A DNA stretch of 64,000 nucleotides from Myxococcales bacterium. GTDB lineage: Bacteria; Myxococcota; Bradymonadia; UBA7976; UBA1532. The stretch is from NCBI GenBank assembly GCA_020633515.1, contig JACKDM010000025.1:1-64000 (forward strand), read 5' to 3'. The notes under the pieces were generated by a model. That model was not told where the DNA came from. It ran no database searches and was given only the letters and a program-made list of their open reading frames with translations. Position 1 is the stretch's first letter, and each line of letters opens with the position of its first letter. The translations under genes and the position numbers were made by a program. Positions 27,000 through 39,012 of the stretch are shown piece by piece.

Positions 27000-27611
27000 A
27001 TGCGCCGACTGCTCACCCTGCTGTCCGCCGCCGCCCTCAGCATGGCCCTCCCCGCCTGCGGCGGCGACCCCGCCTACGTCCGCGGCAGCGAGAACCCCGA
27101 GCTCGACGAGTACGCGATGTCGACCGGGCTCGACAAGAAGGACCTCGAGAACCTCTTCGACCAGAACAGCAAGAGCCTCCTCGGCAGCGGCGCCATGCGC
27201 CGCTGGCAGGAGATGTCGCGCGAGGGCAAGGAGCCCCGCATCGCGATCTTCCCCGTCAAGAACGAGACGAGCGAGCACATCGACGGCCAGCTCAAGGCGC
27301 TGCTCTCGAAGTTCGAGACCGACCTCGTCAACAGCGGCTACGTCACCGTCGTCAGCTACGAAAACCAGAACGCGCTCGTCGAAGAGATCAAGAAGCAGCA
27401 GTCGGCCGCCTTCGACCCCGACAAGGCCGCGCAGCTCGGCCGCCAGCTCGGCGTGCAGTACTTCATCACCGGCAAGGTCTACGACTCCGCCGAGAAGTCC
27501 GGCGAAGAGCGCCGCGTACAGTACTTCCTCTTCATGCAGGCCATCGACGTCGAGACCGGCGCGATCCGCTGGCAGAACGAGGCCAACCTGACCAAGGGCC
27601 TGATCAACTGA
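27000..27611 (+). CDS. LpoB-like penicillin-binding-protein activator lipoprotein
   Basis: A 203-residue outer-membrane lipoprotein with signal peptide RRLLTLLSAAALSMALPAC and lipid Cys20. The folded part resembles LpoB, which reaches through the peptidoglycan to stimulate PBP1B: RIAIFPVKNETSEHIDG near 80, LVNSGYVTVVSY, and QYFITGKVYDSAEK near 160. A helical spacer with DKKDLENLFDQN replaces the Pro-rich stalk of the E. coli protein. Start at ATG 27000; earlier in-frame ATGs (26928, 26952) would precede the signal peptide by 16-24 residues. It is followed by a COG3014-type lipoprotein, a partnership seen with lpoB in other Proteobacteria. Confidence 0.8.
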   Translation: MRRLLTLLSAAALSMALPACGGDPAYVRGSENPELDEYAMSTGLDKKDLENLFDQNSKSLLGSGAMRRWQEMSREGKEPRIAIFPVKNETSEHIDGQLKALLSKFETDLVNSGYVTVVSYENQNALVEEIKKQQSAAFDPDKAAQLGRQLGVQYFITGKVYDSAEKSGEERRVQYFLFMQAIDVETGAIRWQNEANLTKGLIN

Positions 27612-27657
27612 TCGCCTCGATCGGCCGACGGCCGGGCACCCTCCCCCGGAGCGCCCC

Positions 27658-29022
27658 ATGGTTCGCCTGCTCATCACCGCGCTCGGCCTCACCGCGCTCA
27701 CCGCGCTGAGCGGCTGCGGCGGCTACGCCTCGACCAGCGAGGCCTTCCGCCAGTCGCTCGACCGCGGCCACGCCGAAGACGCGCTCATCCGGGTCAACGA
27801 AGCGCTCGGCGTCGACCGCGCCGAGCAGCTCCCGAGCAAACCCGACGAAGACACCCCGCTCTTGCTCCTCGAGCGCGGCACGATCCTCCAGGCGCTCGGC
27901 AACAACCAGCTCTCGGCGCGCGACTTCCAGCTCGCCGACAAGAGCCTCGACGTCCTCGACCTCACCGGCGACACCACCGGCGAGATCAGCAAGTACCTCT
28001 TCTCCGACGACGCGACCGTCTACAAGGCGCCGCCCCACGAGAAGCTGCTGCTCAACGCCGTCAACATGGTCAACTACCTCGTCCTCGGCGACACCTCGGG
28101 CGCCAAGGTCGAGGCGCGCCGCATGACCATCAACCGCAAGTACCTCGAGCGCGAAGAAGGCGAGGCGCTCAGCATGCTCGCGCTCGGCAGCTACCTCAGC
28201 GGCTTCGCCTTCGAAGCCGCCGGCGAGGCCGACATCGCGATGCGCCACTACGGCGACGCGCTCGACGCCGGCGGCGTGCCCACGCTCGACGCCGCCGTCC
28301 GCCGCCTCGCCGCCCGCACCGGCCAGGGCGACCGCCGCCTCGCCGAGCTCGTCGCCGAGCCCACCGCGCTCCCCGAGGACGACGCCAAGCAGGCCGAGCT
28401 CCTCGTCGTCGTGCAGACCGGCATGGCGCCCTACCTCACCCCCGAGCGCCTCCCGATCGGCGCCGCGATCGTCGCCGCCTCCGACCCCGGCCGCGGCGCG
28501 CGCCTCGACGCCGACGACCGCGCCCGCGCGCAGGTCTTCGCCGCCAAGGGCGTGCTCAAGTGGGTCAACTACCCGCGCCTCGAACGCAGCACCATCGGCG
28601 GCGGCGCCCCCGCGATCGCGCTCGACGGCCGCGCGCTCGACGGCCACGTCGGCCTCGACGTCGAACAGCGCGCCCTCGCCCGCTACGACCAGCTCAAAGG
28701 CACCCTGATCGCCGCCTCGCTCACCCGCCTCCTCACCCGCGCCGTCGCCGGCGAGGTCACCCAGGCGGTCGCCAAGGGCGCCAGCGGCGACAACCTCGTC
28801 GGCCTGCTCGCCGGCCTCGCGGTCGAAGGCGCCATGACCGCGGCCGACACCCCCGACACCCGAAGCTGGGTGACCCTGCCCGCCCGCTTCCACCTCGCGC
28901 GTGCCCGTGTCCCCGCCGGCCAGCACACCGTCACGGTGCGCTACCGAGGCCAGACCCGAACCCGAACCGTCGAGCTCGCGCCCGGCGGCTGGGCGGTCGT
29001 CAACTTCTCCGAACTCCGCTGA
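27658..29022 (+). CDS. COG3014-like lipoprotein
   Basis: A 454-residue lipoprotein (VRLLITALGLTALTALSGC, lipid Cys20). Residues 25-230 are helical with TPR-like spacing (LLLERGTILQALGN, LLNAVNMVNYLVLGD, AKVEARRMTINRKYLE); residues 235-454 hold a strand-rich domain with a hydrophobic, Ala/Gly-rich stretch near 355-400. This matches the COG3014 family, which is found next to lpoB genes and has no assigned function. Forty-six bases separate it from the lpoB-like gene, so they should form one operon in cell-wall synthesis. Confidence 0.8.
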   Translation: MVRLLITALGLTALTALSGCGGYASTSEAFRQSLDRGHAEDALIRVNEALGVDRAEQLPSKPDEDTPLLLLERGTILQALGNNQLSARDFQLADKSLDVLDLTGDTTGEISKYLFSDDATVYKAPPHEKLLLNAVNMVNYLVLGDTSGAKVEARRMTINRKYLEREEGEALSMLALGSYLSGFAFEAAGEADIAMRHYGDALDAGGVPTLDAAVRRLAARTGQGDRRLAELVAEPTALPEDDAKQAELLVVVQTGMAPYLTPERLPIGAAIVAASDPGRGARLDADDRARAQVFAAKGVLKWVNYPRLERSTIGGGAPAIALDGRALDGHVGLDVEQRALARYDQLKGTLIAASLTRLLTRAVAGEVTQAVAKGASGDNLVGLLAGLAVEGAMTAADTPDTRSWVTLPARFHLARARVPAGQHTVTVRYRGQTRTRTVELAPGGWAVVNFSELR

Positions 29023-29038
29023 CCCCTTGGAGACTCCG

Positions 29039-29620
29039 ATGAACACCCGTCGCCTCACCGCCCTCGTCACCGCCCTCATCGCCCTCGGCTTCGCCGCACA
29101 GGCCCTCGCCCTCGACGGCTACCGCGACCGCCGCGGCCTCTTCTACGGCCTCGGCCTCGGCGGCGGCTCGTTCCAGCCCGACGAAGACAACGCCGACAGC
29201 AGCCTCGGCTTCCACCTCCGCGGCCGCATCGGCGGCGGCGTCAACGAGCGCGTCACCCTCGACGGCGAGCTCGGCTGGCGCTTCCACAGCGAGGAGCGCA
29301 ACCTCGGCCTCGGCGAGATCACGCTCGACTACGACATCATCACCGCCTTCGTCGGCGGCAACTTCTTCGTCTTCGACGGCCTCTACATCCGCGCCATGGG
29401 CGGCCTCGCCCACATGATCGTCGAAGCCGAGACCACCGGCGGCATCACCGGCTCGGGCGAAGACAGCGAGACCGGCCTCGGCCTCGGCTTCGGCGTCGGC
29501 TACGAGTTCTTCGCCACCAGCGACCTCGCGATCGGCATCGGCGCCGACTACCAGCTCCTCATGTTCGACGAGGGCGACGCGAGCCTCATCAACTTCGGCG
29601 TCCAGGCCACCTGGTACTGA
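29039..29620 (+). CDS. outer-membrane beta-barrel protein
   Basis: A 193-residue protein with a Sec signal peptide ending LALAL near residue 24 and then alternating strands rich in Gly, Leu, Tyr, Phe (GLFYGLGLGGGSF, FHLRGRIGGGVNERV, LGLGFGVGYEFF), finishing with Tyr as the last residue, a C-terminal aromatic signal for BAM. An OmpA/OmpX-like eight-stranded barrel is likely. Starts 17 bases after the COG3014-like gene, TTGGAG upstream. Function unknown. Confidence 0.85.
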   Translation: MNTRRLTALVTALIALGFAAQALALDGYRDRRGLFYGLGLGGGSFQPDEDNADSSLGFHLRGRIGGGVNERVTLDGELGWRFHSEERNLGLGEITLDYDIITAFVGGNFFVFDGLYIRAMGGLAHMIVEAETTGGITGSGEDSETGLGLGFGVGYEFFATSDLAIGIGADYQLLMFDEGDASLINFGVQATWY

Positions 29621-29640
29621 CCGCGAAGTCGGCCCTGCCC

Positions 29641-29669
29641 TTGCCCGAGACCGCGCTCTGCCCTATCGT
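29641..29669 (+). promoter_or_regulatory. sigma70-like promoter of prfB
   Basis: TTGCCC at 29641-29646, a 17-base spacer, TATCGT at 29664-29669. Transcription would begin near 29676, 32 bases before the ATG. Confidence 0.5.
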
Positions 29670-29707
29670 GCGCGCCCGGCCATCACCCGCGCATTGAGGA
29701 GCCCGCC

Positions 29708-30842
29708 ATGAGCGCCCCCGAGATCACGCCCGCCACCCTCCACGCCCGCATCGAGACCCTCCGCGAGCGCATCGCCGACCTCGGGAGGTATCTTTGACGT
29801 CACGGCCCGCCGTGAACGCGTCGCCGAGCTCGACCACCTGAGCGCGCAGCCCGACTTCTGGAACGACCAGGAGAAGGCGCAGACGCTCCTGCGAGAGCGC
29901 ACCGAGTCCAAGAATCTGCTCGACCGCCTCGATCGCGCCGCCACCCTCTGCGACGACGCCGAGGTCATGATCGAGCTCGCCGAAGACGACCCCCAGGGCC
30001 TCGTCGAAGCCGACGCCGCGCTCCGCGACGCCGACAAGCTCGTCGGCCGCATGGAGTTCCAGCGCATGCTCGGCGGCCCGCACGACGCCGCCAACAGCTA
30101 TGTCAGCATCAACGCCGGCGCCGGCGGCACCGAGAGCCAGGACTGGGCCGACATGATCCTGCGCATGCTCACCCGCTACGCCGAGCGCAAAGGCTGGCGC
30201 GTCGAGCTGACCGACATGCAGCCCGGCGACGAGGCCGGCATCAAGAGCGCCACCCTCCGCGTCGAGGGCGAGTACGCCTTCGGCTACCTCAAGGCCGAGA
30301 ACGGCGTACACCGCCTCGTCCGCATCTCGCCCTACGACGCCCAGAAGCGCCGCCACACCAGCTTCGCCAGCGTCGCGGTCCTGCCCGAGCTCGACGACGA
30401 CATCGACATCGAGATCAACGAGAACGACCTCCGCGTCGACACCTACCGCTCCAGCGGCGCCGGCGGCCAGCACGTCAACAAGACCGACTCCGCCGTCCGC
30501 CTCACCCACATCCCCACCGGCCTCGTCGTCGCCTGCCAGGCCGAGCGCAGCCAGCACAAGAACCGCGCCAAGGCCCTCAAGCTCCTGCAAGCCCGGCTCT
30601 ACGACCTCGAGCTCCAGAAGCGCACCGAGGAGCGCGACGCGCTCTACGCCGGCAAGGCCAAGATCGACTTCGGCAGCCAGATCCGCAGCTACGTGCTCCA
30701 GCCCTACCAGATGGTCAAGGACCTGCGGACCCACCACGAGACCTCCGACACCCAGGGCGTGCTCGACGGCGAGCTCGACGACTTCATCGAGGCCTTCCTC
30801 CTCAAGCACAGCGGCCAGGACGGCGACGAAGCCGGCACCTGA
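29708..30842 (+). CDS. prfB: peptide chain release factor 2 (programmed +1 frameshift)
   Basis: RF2 ends translation at UGA and UAA. The ATG at 29708 opens a 29-codon frame ending in TGA at 29795-29797; the rest continues one base later (29796 onward), giving join(29708..29794, 29796..30842), 377 residues. The site is the classic one, GGGAGG-TAT-CTT-TGA-C. The peptidyl-tRNA hydrolysis motif GGQ is at 252-254 (GAGGQHVNKT). The stop-codon-reading tripeptide, SPF in E. coli, is SPY at 207-209 here. Everything else matches the family and length (365 in E. coli). Because RF2 reads UGA, low RF2 lets ribosomes shift and make more. Lysyl-tRNA synthetase follows 401 bases on, as in E. coli where prfB and lysS are adjacent. 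Confidence 0.96.
29783..29798 (+). promoter_or_regulatory. prfB frameshift site
   Basis: The Shine-Dalgarno-like GGGAGG at 29783-29788, TAT, then the slippery CTT at 29792-29794 followed by TGA-C. The spacing is the same as in E. coli, and the ribosome moves one base forward on CTT-T. Confidence 0.95.
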
Positions 30843-31243
30843 TCGACCCCCCGCCGCGCCCGGATCCGAGATCAAGGGGAGAGTCGGGGGTTTGCCCATC
30901 TCTCCACACCTTTTTCCACAGGCCCGCCGCGGTCACCCCGCCGACACCCACATGTCACCCTCGGATCTCCCCGAAGGGCGCGGCCCGCATCCTGGACCCG
31001 GGCGCCGATTTTGACTGCCTGGAGCGCACTTACGCGCGACCACCCATCACCCGCCCCGATCGACTCCCATCGACGAAACCCCGAAAACGACCCTGGGGAC
31101 CACTGGGGACAACCTGTGGATAACTCACCCGCGCGCGCCGATTTCGCCGTCGTCCGGGCCGCTTGACCCGGTGGGGGTCAGGCGATAAGGTCCCGCACCC
31201 TCCCACGCCCGGCGTGGGGGCCGTGCCAAAGGATCGCGCCCCG
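30843..31243. other. 401-bp non-coding stretch with DnaA-box-like sites
   Basis: No protein-like frame is visible here. It contains TTTTCCACA at 30912-30920 and TGTGGATAA at 31115-31123, which is the reverse complement of the consensus DnaA box TTATCCACA. There is also a lysS promoter candidate. The A/T content is somewhat higher than in surrounding genes. No dnaA gene lies in the window. Confidence 0.55.
31163..31189 (+). promoter_or_regulatory. possible promoter of lysS
   Basis: TTGACC at 31163-31168 and GATAAG at 31184-31189 (15-base spacer). The spacing is short, so support is modest. Confidence 0.35.
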
Positions 31244-32719
<1,476 letters not shown>

Positions 32720-32724
32720 GCCTC

Positions 32725-34379
32725 TTGCCCGGCGGCTACGAGAGCCTCGTCGGCTGGCGCTACCTCCTGCGCCGCCAGCGCCGACCGCAGGTGCTGCTCA
32801 TCGGGCTCGCGCTGCTCGTCGTCGGCGCGATCGTGCTCGCGCTCGGCGCCTGGCTCCAGGGCCGCACCGGCGCCGAGCTCTCCGTCTTCGGCAACCAGCC
32901 CGGCCTCGCCCGCGGGCTCCTCGTCGGCGGCGGCGCCGCGACCGCCATCGGCTTCTGCGTCGGCCTCTTCGGCGCGCTCAACACCTTCCTCACCGTCTTC
33001 GGCGCCTTCTCCGCCTTCATGGTCACCATCGGCGTCGCCGTCGTCATCCTCGTCCTCGCGGTGATGAACGGCTTCCAGGGCGACCTGCGCGGCAAGATCA
33101 TCGACACCTACGCCCACGTCGTCGTCGAGCCCGCCGCGAGCGGCGCCTGGATCGAAGACTACCGCCCGCTCACCGATCGGATCCGCGCCGTCGCCGGCGT
33201 CGAGGGCGCCACCCCGACGCTGCGCACCGAGGTCATGCTCTCGGCGCCCACCAACCTCGCCGCCGTCGCGCTGATGGGCGTCGACACCGCCACCATCGGG
33301 CAGGCCAACACCCTCCCCGCCACCATCCGCCACGGCTGCCTCGCCGTGCTCGACGACCCCACCGACGCCTGCCGCCCCTGGCTCCTCGACACCGCCGCGA
33401 AGCTGCGCACCCCCACCCCGCAGCAGCGCCTCGTCTTCGACGCGCCCCACCTCGCCGTCCGCCTCCGCCCCGGCGACGTGCCCCCGATCCCCACCCCCGT
33501 CGACGTCCAGCCCGAAGACCTGCCCGAGCCCGAACCCGACGCGCTCCCCGACGACCTCGCCTTCCCCACCCCCAGCCGCGCCCGCCCCGGCCCGCCGCCC
33601 GCGCTCATGATCGGCGCCGAGCTGCGCCGCAACCTCGCGCTCTGGCCCGACGAGGTCCTCAACGTCGTCTCCCCGCTCGGCGAGCTCGGCCCCGACGGCC
33701 CCGTGCCCAAGAGCCGGCCGTTCCACCTCGGCGGCTGGTTCGAATCGGGCATGCTCGAGTTCGACACCAAGCTCGCCTACGCCGGCCTCGGCGCCGTGCA
33801 GGTCTTCATGGGCCTCGGCGACGTCGCCGGCGCCATCCAGATCCGCGTCGCCGACCTCGACGCCGCCCGCGCCGTCCGCGACCGCCTCCGCGCCGAGCTC
33901 CCCGACGACCTCCGCGTCACCGACTGGCAGGACCGCAACCGCAACCTCTTCAGCGCGCTCCAGCTCGAGAAGGTCGCGATGTTCCTCGTGCTCACCATCA
34001 ACCTCCTCCTCGCCGCCTTCGCCATCACCAGCACGCTCGTGATGACCATCATCGAGCGCAAGCGCGAGATCGCCATCCTCATGGCGATGGGCAGCTCACC
34101 GGGCGCGATCCTCCGCATCTTCATGGCACAAGGCGCCTTCACCGGCGCCGTCGGCAGCGTCGTCGGGGCCACCATCGGCCTCGGAGGCGGCTTTCTGCTG
34201 GCGACGTTGGGCTTGCCCTTGGACCAGGAGGTCTATTACATCTCCGCCATTCCGGTCGACGTGAGAGCCTTCGACGTGGTTGCGATCATCGTCGTCGCGA
34301 TGCTCGTCAGCCTGATCTCGACCATCTACCCCGCGCGCTACGCGTCCCGGCTCCGCCCCGTCGAAGGGCTCACCAGCGA

Positions 34380-34383
<4 letters not shown>
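32725..34383 (+). CDS. lolC: lipoprotein-releasing ABC permease (LolC/LolE family)
   Basis: A 552-residue FtsX/MacB-type permease of the LolCDE system, which frees outer-membrane lipoproteins from the inner membrane. It has the usual N-terminal helix ([29 protein letters not shown]), a large periplasmic domain (about 130-420, with a Pro-rich insertion near 265-290) and three C-terminal helices. Two extra hydrophobic segments precede the normal start ([22 protein letters not shown] and [20 protein letters not shown]), so it is longer than LolC/E of E. coli (399-414). TTG at 32725 has GGAG upstream. One permease rather than two suggests a homodimer. Confidence 0.88.
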
Positions 34384-35065
<682 letters not shown>

Positions 35066-35069
<4 letters not shown>

Positions 35070-37372
35070 TCCGCCGCGTGCTCGTCGCCCTCTTGCTGAT
35101 CGGCGGCCTCGCCCTCCCCGCTCCTGCCCAGGAGCCCGGCGCCATCGACCAGATCCGCGTCGCCGGCAACCGCCGCTCCGAGGCCGACGCCGTGCTCGCC
35201 GTCGTCGGCAGCCGCGCCGGCAAGCCCCTCGACCGCGCCCAGATCCGCGAAGACATCCGCCGCATCTTCGCGCTCGGCTTCTACACCGACGTCCAGGTCG
35301 ACCTCTCCACCCAGGAAGGCCGCCAGGTCCTCACCTACGTCGTCGCCGAGAAGCCCTCGGTGCGCCAGGTCGTCTACCAAGGCAACGACGAGCTCGACGA
35401 CGAGGAGCTCGGCGAGGTCGTCGACATCCGCCCGTTCGGCATCCTCGACCTCGCCAAGGTCACCCGCAACGCCGAGAAGATCCGCGACCTCTACATCGAG
35501 AAGGGCTTCTTCCTCGCCGAGGTCGACTGGGACATCGTCGAGCTGCAGGACAACCAGGTCGACATCGTCTTCCGCATCACCGAGAAGGACGAGGTCACCG
35601 TCGCCCGCATCGTCATCGTCGGCAACGAGGCGCTCAGCGACGAGTACATCAAGGAGCGCATCGAGACCCGCGAAGGCGGCGCGCTCTCGTTCCTCACCGG
35701 CGCCGGCGCGTTTCAGAGCGAAGGCTTCGAGCGCGACCAGCTCCGCATCGCCCAGTTCTACTACGACGAGGGCTACATCAAGGCCCGCGTCGGCCAGCCC
35801 CGCGTCGAGCTCGGCCCCGAGCGCCGCCGCATCTTCATCACCATCCCCGTCGAAGAAGGCGAGCGCTTCCGCACCGGCAGCGTCGACGTCACCGGCGACT
35901 TCCTCGAAGACAAACCCAAAGAAGACGTGATGAAGCTCGTGCAGCTCAGCGAGGGCGAGTGGTTCAGCTCGACGCGGCTGCGCGAGACCATCAACTACAT
36001 CAGCGAGCTCTACAAAGACCGCGGCTACGCCTACGTCAACGTCATCCCCGACACCCGCCTCGACGAAGACGACCGCACCGTCGACCTCACCTTCCAGATC
36101 GACAAGGGCGAGAAGGTCCGCATCGGCCGCATCGTCGTCGTCGGCAACACCCGCACCCGCGACAAGGTCATCCGCCGCGAGATGCGCCTCTACGAAGGCG
36201 AGTACTACAGCTCATCGGGCCTCAGCCGCTCCGAGCGCCTCATCAACCGCCTCGGCTTCTTCGAGACCGTCACGCTCCGCACCACCCGCGGCGCGACCGA
36301 AGACACGATGGACGTCATCGTCGAGGTCAAGGAGAAGCCCACCGGCACCTTCCAGATCGGCGCCGGCTTCAGCTCGATCGAGAGCTTCGTCGCCCAGGCC
36401 CAGATCGCGCAGAACAACCTCTTCGGCCGCGGCCAGACCCTCAGCCTGCAAGCGCAGCTCTCGTCGATCCGCAGCATCGCCAACATCCAGTTCGCCGACG
36501 ACTACTTCCTCGACACCCGGCTCCGCTTCGCGACCAACCTCTACCGCTACGAGAACACCTACCAGGACTTCACCCGCGAGAGCCTCGGCGGCGACGTCAC
36601 CCTCGGCTACCCGCTCGGCGACGACTGGAGCGTCGCGCTCACCTACACCCTCGAAGAGGTCAGCGTCGAAGCCGGCGGCTACAGCGGCAACGTCACCGGG
36701 CTGCGCATCGCCAACCTCGACGGCGAGGGCATCACCAGCTCGATGCGGCTCTCGCTGTTCTACGACACCCGCAACAACCGCCTCTTCCCGAGCGCCGGCG
36801 TCTACGCGAGCGCCAGCGTCGAGAACGCCGACGAGTGGCTGCTCTCGGAGAACCGCTTCACCCGCTACAGCCTCATCGGCCGCTACTACTACGACGTCGG
36901 GCTCGGCATCGTCGCCAAGGTCAACGCCCGCTGGGGCCTCATCACCAGCCCCGACCCGCGCGGCGTCCCGCTCTTCGAGCGCTTCTTCGTCGGCGGCCCG
37001 CTCTCGGTCCGCGGCTTCCGCCGCCAGACCCTCGGCACCGAGATCGAGGTCCCCCGTCAGGGCACGCCCGACGCCGACCAGCTCACCTTCAACATCGGTG
37101 GCACCGAGCAGGCCATCATCAACTTCGAGCTCGAGTTCCCCATCTTCGAGCGCGTCGGCATCCGCGGCGTCGCCTTCGTCGACGGCGGCAACGCCTTCGA
37201 GCGATCCGCCAGCTACGCCGACAAGCTCGACTCGCTGCGTTATGCCTGGGGCTTCGGCGTCCGCTGGTTCTCGCCGATCGGCCCGCTGCGCTTCGAGTGG
37301 GGCTTCCCGTTCGCGCCCCGCGAGGATGAACAGGACAGCGTCTTCGAGTTCTCCATCGGCAACTTCTTCTAG
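35066..37372 (+). CDS. bamA: outer-membrane protein assembly factor BamA
   Basis: A 768-residue Omp85 protein that inserts beta-barrels into the outer membrane. Signal peptide [20 protein letters not shown]; then five POTRA domains (about 25-430), each with the pattern I..I.V.GN ([47 protein letters not shown]); then the 16-strand barrel (about 430-768) with [10 protein letters not shown] at 647-656 (the VRGF/Y motif) and C-terminal EFSIGNFF. Start GTG at 35066 overlaps lolD's stop by four bases. Everything expected of the core subunit is present. Confidence 0.96.
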
Positions 37373-37384
37373 GAGCCCCGTCCC

Positions 37385-37930
37385 ATGCGCCACCTCGCCC
37401 TCGGCCTCACCGCCCTCCTCGCCCTCGCCGCGATCCCCGTCACCGCCGCCGCCCAGAAGGCCGACGAGACCGTGCGCGTCGCCTACGTCGACCTCCAGCG
37501 CGCGCTGCTCGAGGTCGAGGACGGCAAGAAGGCGAAGAAGCAGCTCGAGACGATGAAGGCCGACCGCCAGAAGGAGCTCGACGCGCTTCAGACCGAGGTC
37601 CGCAAGCTCAAGGAGGACTTCGACCGTCAGGCCGAGTTCATGAAGCCCGACGTCCGCCAGCAGAAGCAGATCGAGCTCGCGCAGAAGCTCCAGCAGCTCC
37701 AGCAGACCTACGCCGAGAAGCAGAAGGAGCTCGTCTCCGAAGAGGCCAAGCTCACCCAGAAGATCTTCGCCCGCATGGGCCGCATCCTCGCCAAGGTCGG
37801 CGAGAGCCAGGGCTTCACGATGATCTTCGAGAAGACCGAGTCCTCGCTGCTGTGGGCCCCGCGCCACCTCGACCTCACCGACGAGCTGATCCGCCGCTAC
37901 AACGCGGGCGAGGGCAAGCAGGAGAAGTGA
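37385..37930 (+). CDS. skp: OmpH/Skp-family periplasmic chaperone
   Basis: A 181-residue chaperone that carries unfolded outer-membrane proteins to BAM. Signal peptide LALGLTALLALAAIPVTAAA; then RVAYVDLQRALLEVEDGKKAKKQLE and a long coiled coil (about 60-140) rich in Lys, Gln and Glu, and a closing GFTMIFEKTESSLLWAP. Follows bamA by 12 bases as in many Gram-negative bacteria. GTGA overlap with lpxD. Confidence 0.93.
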   Translation: MRHLALGLTALLALAAIPVTAAAQKADETVRVAYVDLQRALLEVEDGKKAKKQLETMKADRQKELDALQTEVRKLKEDFDRQAEFMKPDVRQQKQIELAQKLQQLQQTYAEKQKELVSEEAKLTQKIFARMGRILAKVGESQGFTMIFEKTESSLLWAPRHLDLTDELIRRYNAGEGKQEK

Positions 37931-39012
37931 CCCCCGCCGCGCCGCCCCGAGGCGTCGCGCTCACCGCGCTCGCCGCCGCGCTCGACGCCCGCCTCGACGG
38001 CCCCGCCGCCGTTCACGCCGACGACCCCGCCGCTCACCCCGACGACCGCATCGCCGCGGACGCCGCGCTCGCCGCCGTCCGCATCACCCACGTCGCCGCG
38101 CTCGCCGACGCCGACGACACCGCGCTCGCCGCCTTCTTCGAACGCCGCCACCGCGCCGCCGCCGCCGCCACCCGCGCCGCCGCCGTCATCACCACCGCCG
38201 CGCTCGCCCCCGCGCTCCCCCCCGACTGCGCCCGCCTCGTCTGCGCCGACCCCCGCGCCGCGTGGCACCGCGCGATCCGCCAGCTCCACCCCCGCCCCAC
38301 GATCGCGCCGCCGCCGATCGGCGTCGACCCCCGCGCGGCGGTCGACCCCACCGCCGCCATCGACCCGACCGCCGCGATCGGCCCCTTCGCCGTCGTCGGC
38401 CCCCGCGCCACCATCAACGCCGGCGCCGTCGTCGCCGCCCACGCGATCGTCGCCGCCGACGCCGTCATCGGTGAAGGCGCCACCCTCGCCCCCCGCGCGA
38501 CCGTGCTCGACGGCTGCGTCATCGAGGCCGACGCCTGGATCGGCCCCGGCGCCACCATCGGCTCCATCGGCTTCGGCCTCGACGCCCACGGCCGCCTCCC
38601 CCACCCCGGCCGCGCCCGCGTCGGCCGCGGCGCCACCATCGGCGCGGGGAGCTGCGTCGACCGCGCGACCGTCGGCTGGACCACGATCGGCCCCGGCGCC
38701 CACCTCGACAACCTCGTGCAGATCGGCCACAACGCGAGCATCGGCGCCGGCGCGGTGCTCTGCGGCCAGGTCGGGATCGCCGGCGGCGCCCGGATCGGCG
38801 CCGCGGTCGTCATCGGCGGCCAGGCCGGCGTCGCCGGTCACCTCGAGGTCGCGCCCGGCGTGCGCCTCGCCGCGCAGAGCGGCGTCACCCGCCCGCTCAC
38901 CGCGCCCGGCGACTACTCGGGCCACCCCGCCGAGCCCAACCGCGCCCGCCTCCGCCGCCTCGCCCGTCAGCGCCGCGCGGCCGCGCCCGAGACCGGCGAG
39001 GCCGAGCGATGA
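37927..39012 (+). CDS. lpxD: UDP-3-O-acylglucosamine N-acyltransferase
   Basis: Adds the second acyl chain in lipid A synthesis (third step). The 361-residue protein has an N-terminal uridine-binding domain (about 1-110) and a left-handed beta-helix of hexapeptide repeats (about 120-300: IGPFAVVGPRAT, VIGEGATLAPRA). The LpxD mark IGHNASIG with the catalytic His is near 267, and YSGHPAEP near 333. A Thr/Ala-rich N-terminus replaces the usual MKYTL. GTG 37927 overlaps skp by four bases, and the next gene lpxA overlaps lpxD by four. Confidence 0.93.
   Translation: MTPAAPPRGVALTALAAALDARLDGPAAVHADDPAAHPDDRIAADAALAAVRITHVAALADADDTALAAFFERRHRAAAAATRAAAVITTAALAPALPPDCARLVCADPRAAWHRAIRQLHPRPTIAPPPIGVDPRAAVDPTAAIDPTAAIGPFAVVGPRATINAGAVVAAHAIVAADAVIGEGATLAPRATVLDGCVIEADAWIGPGATIGSIGFGLDAHGRLPHPGRARVGRGATIGAGSCVDRATVGWTTIGPGAHLDNLVQIGHNASIGAGAVLCGQVGIAGGARIGAAVVIGGQAGVAGHLEVAPGVRLAAQSGVTRPLTAPGDYSGHPAEPNRARLRRLARQRRAAAPETGEAER

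Noticed and set aside
30843..31243. Chromosome replication origin
   Set aside because: Two DnaA-box-like sites are not enough; there is no dnaA, dnaN, AT-rich unwinding stretch or visible cluster of boxes.
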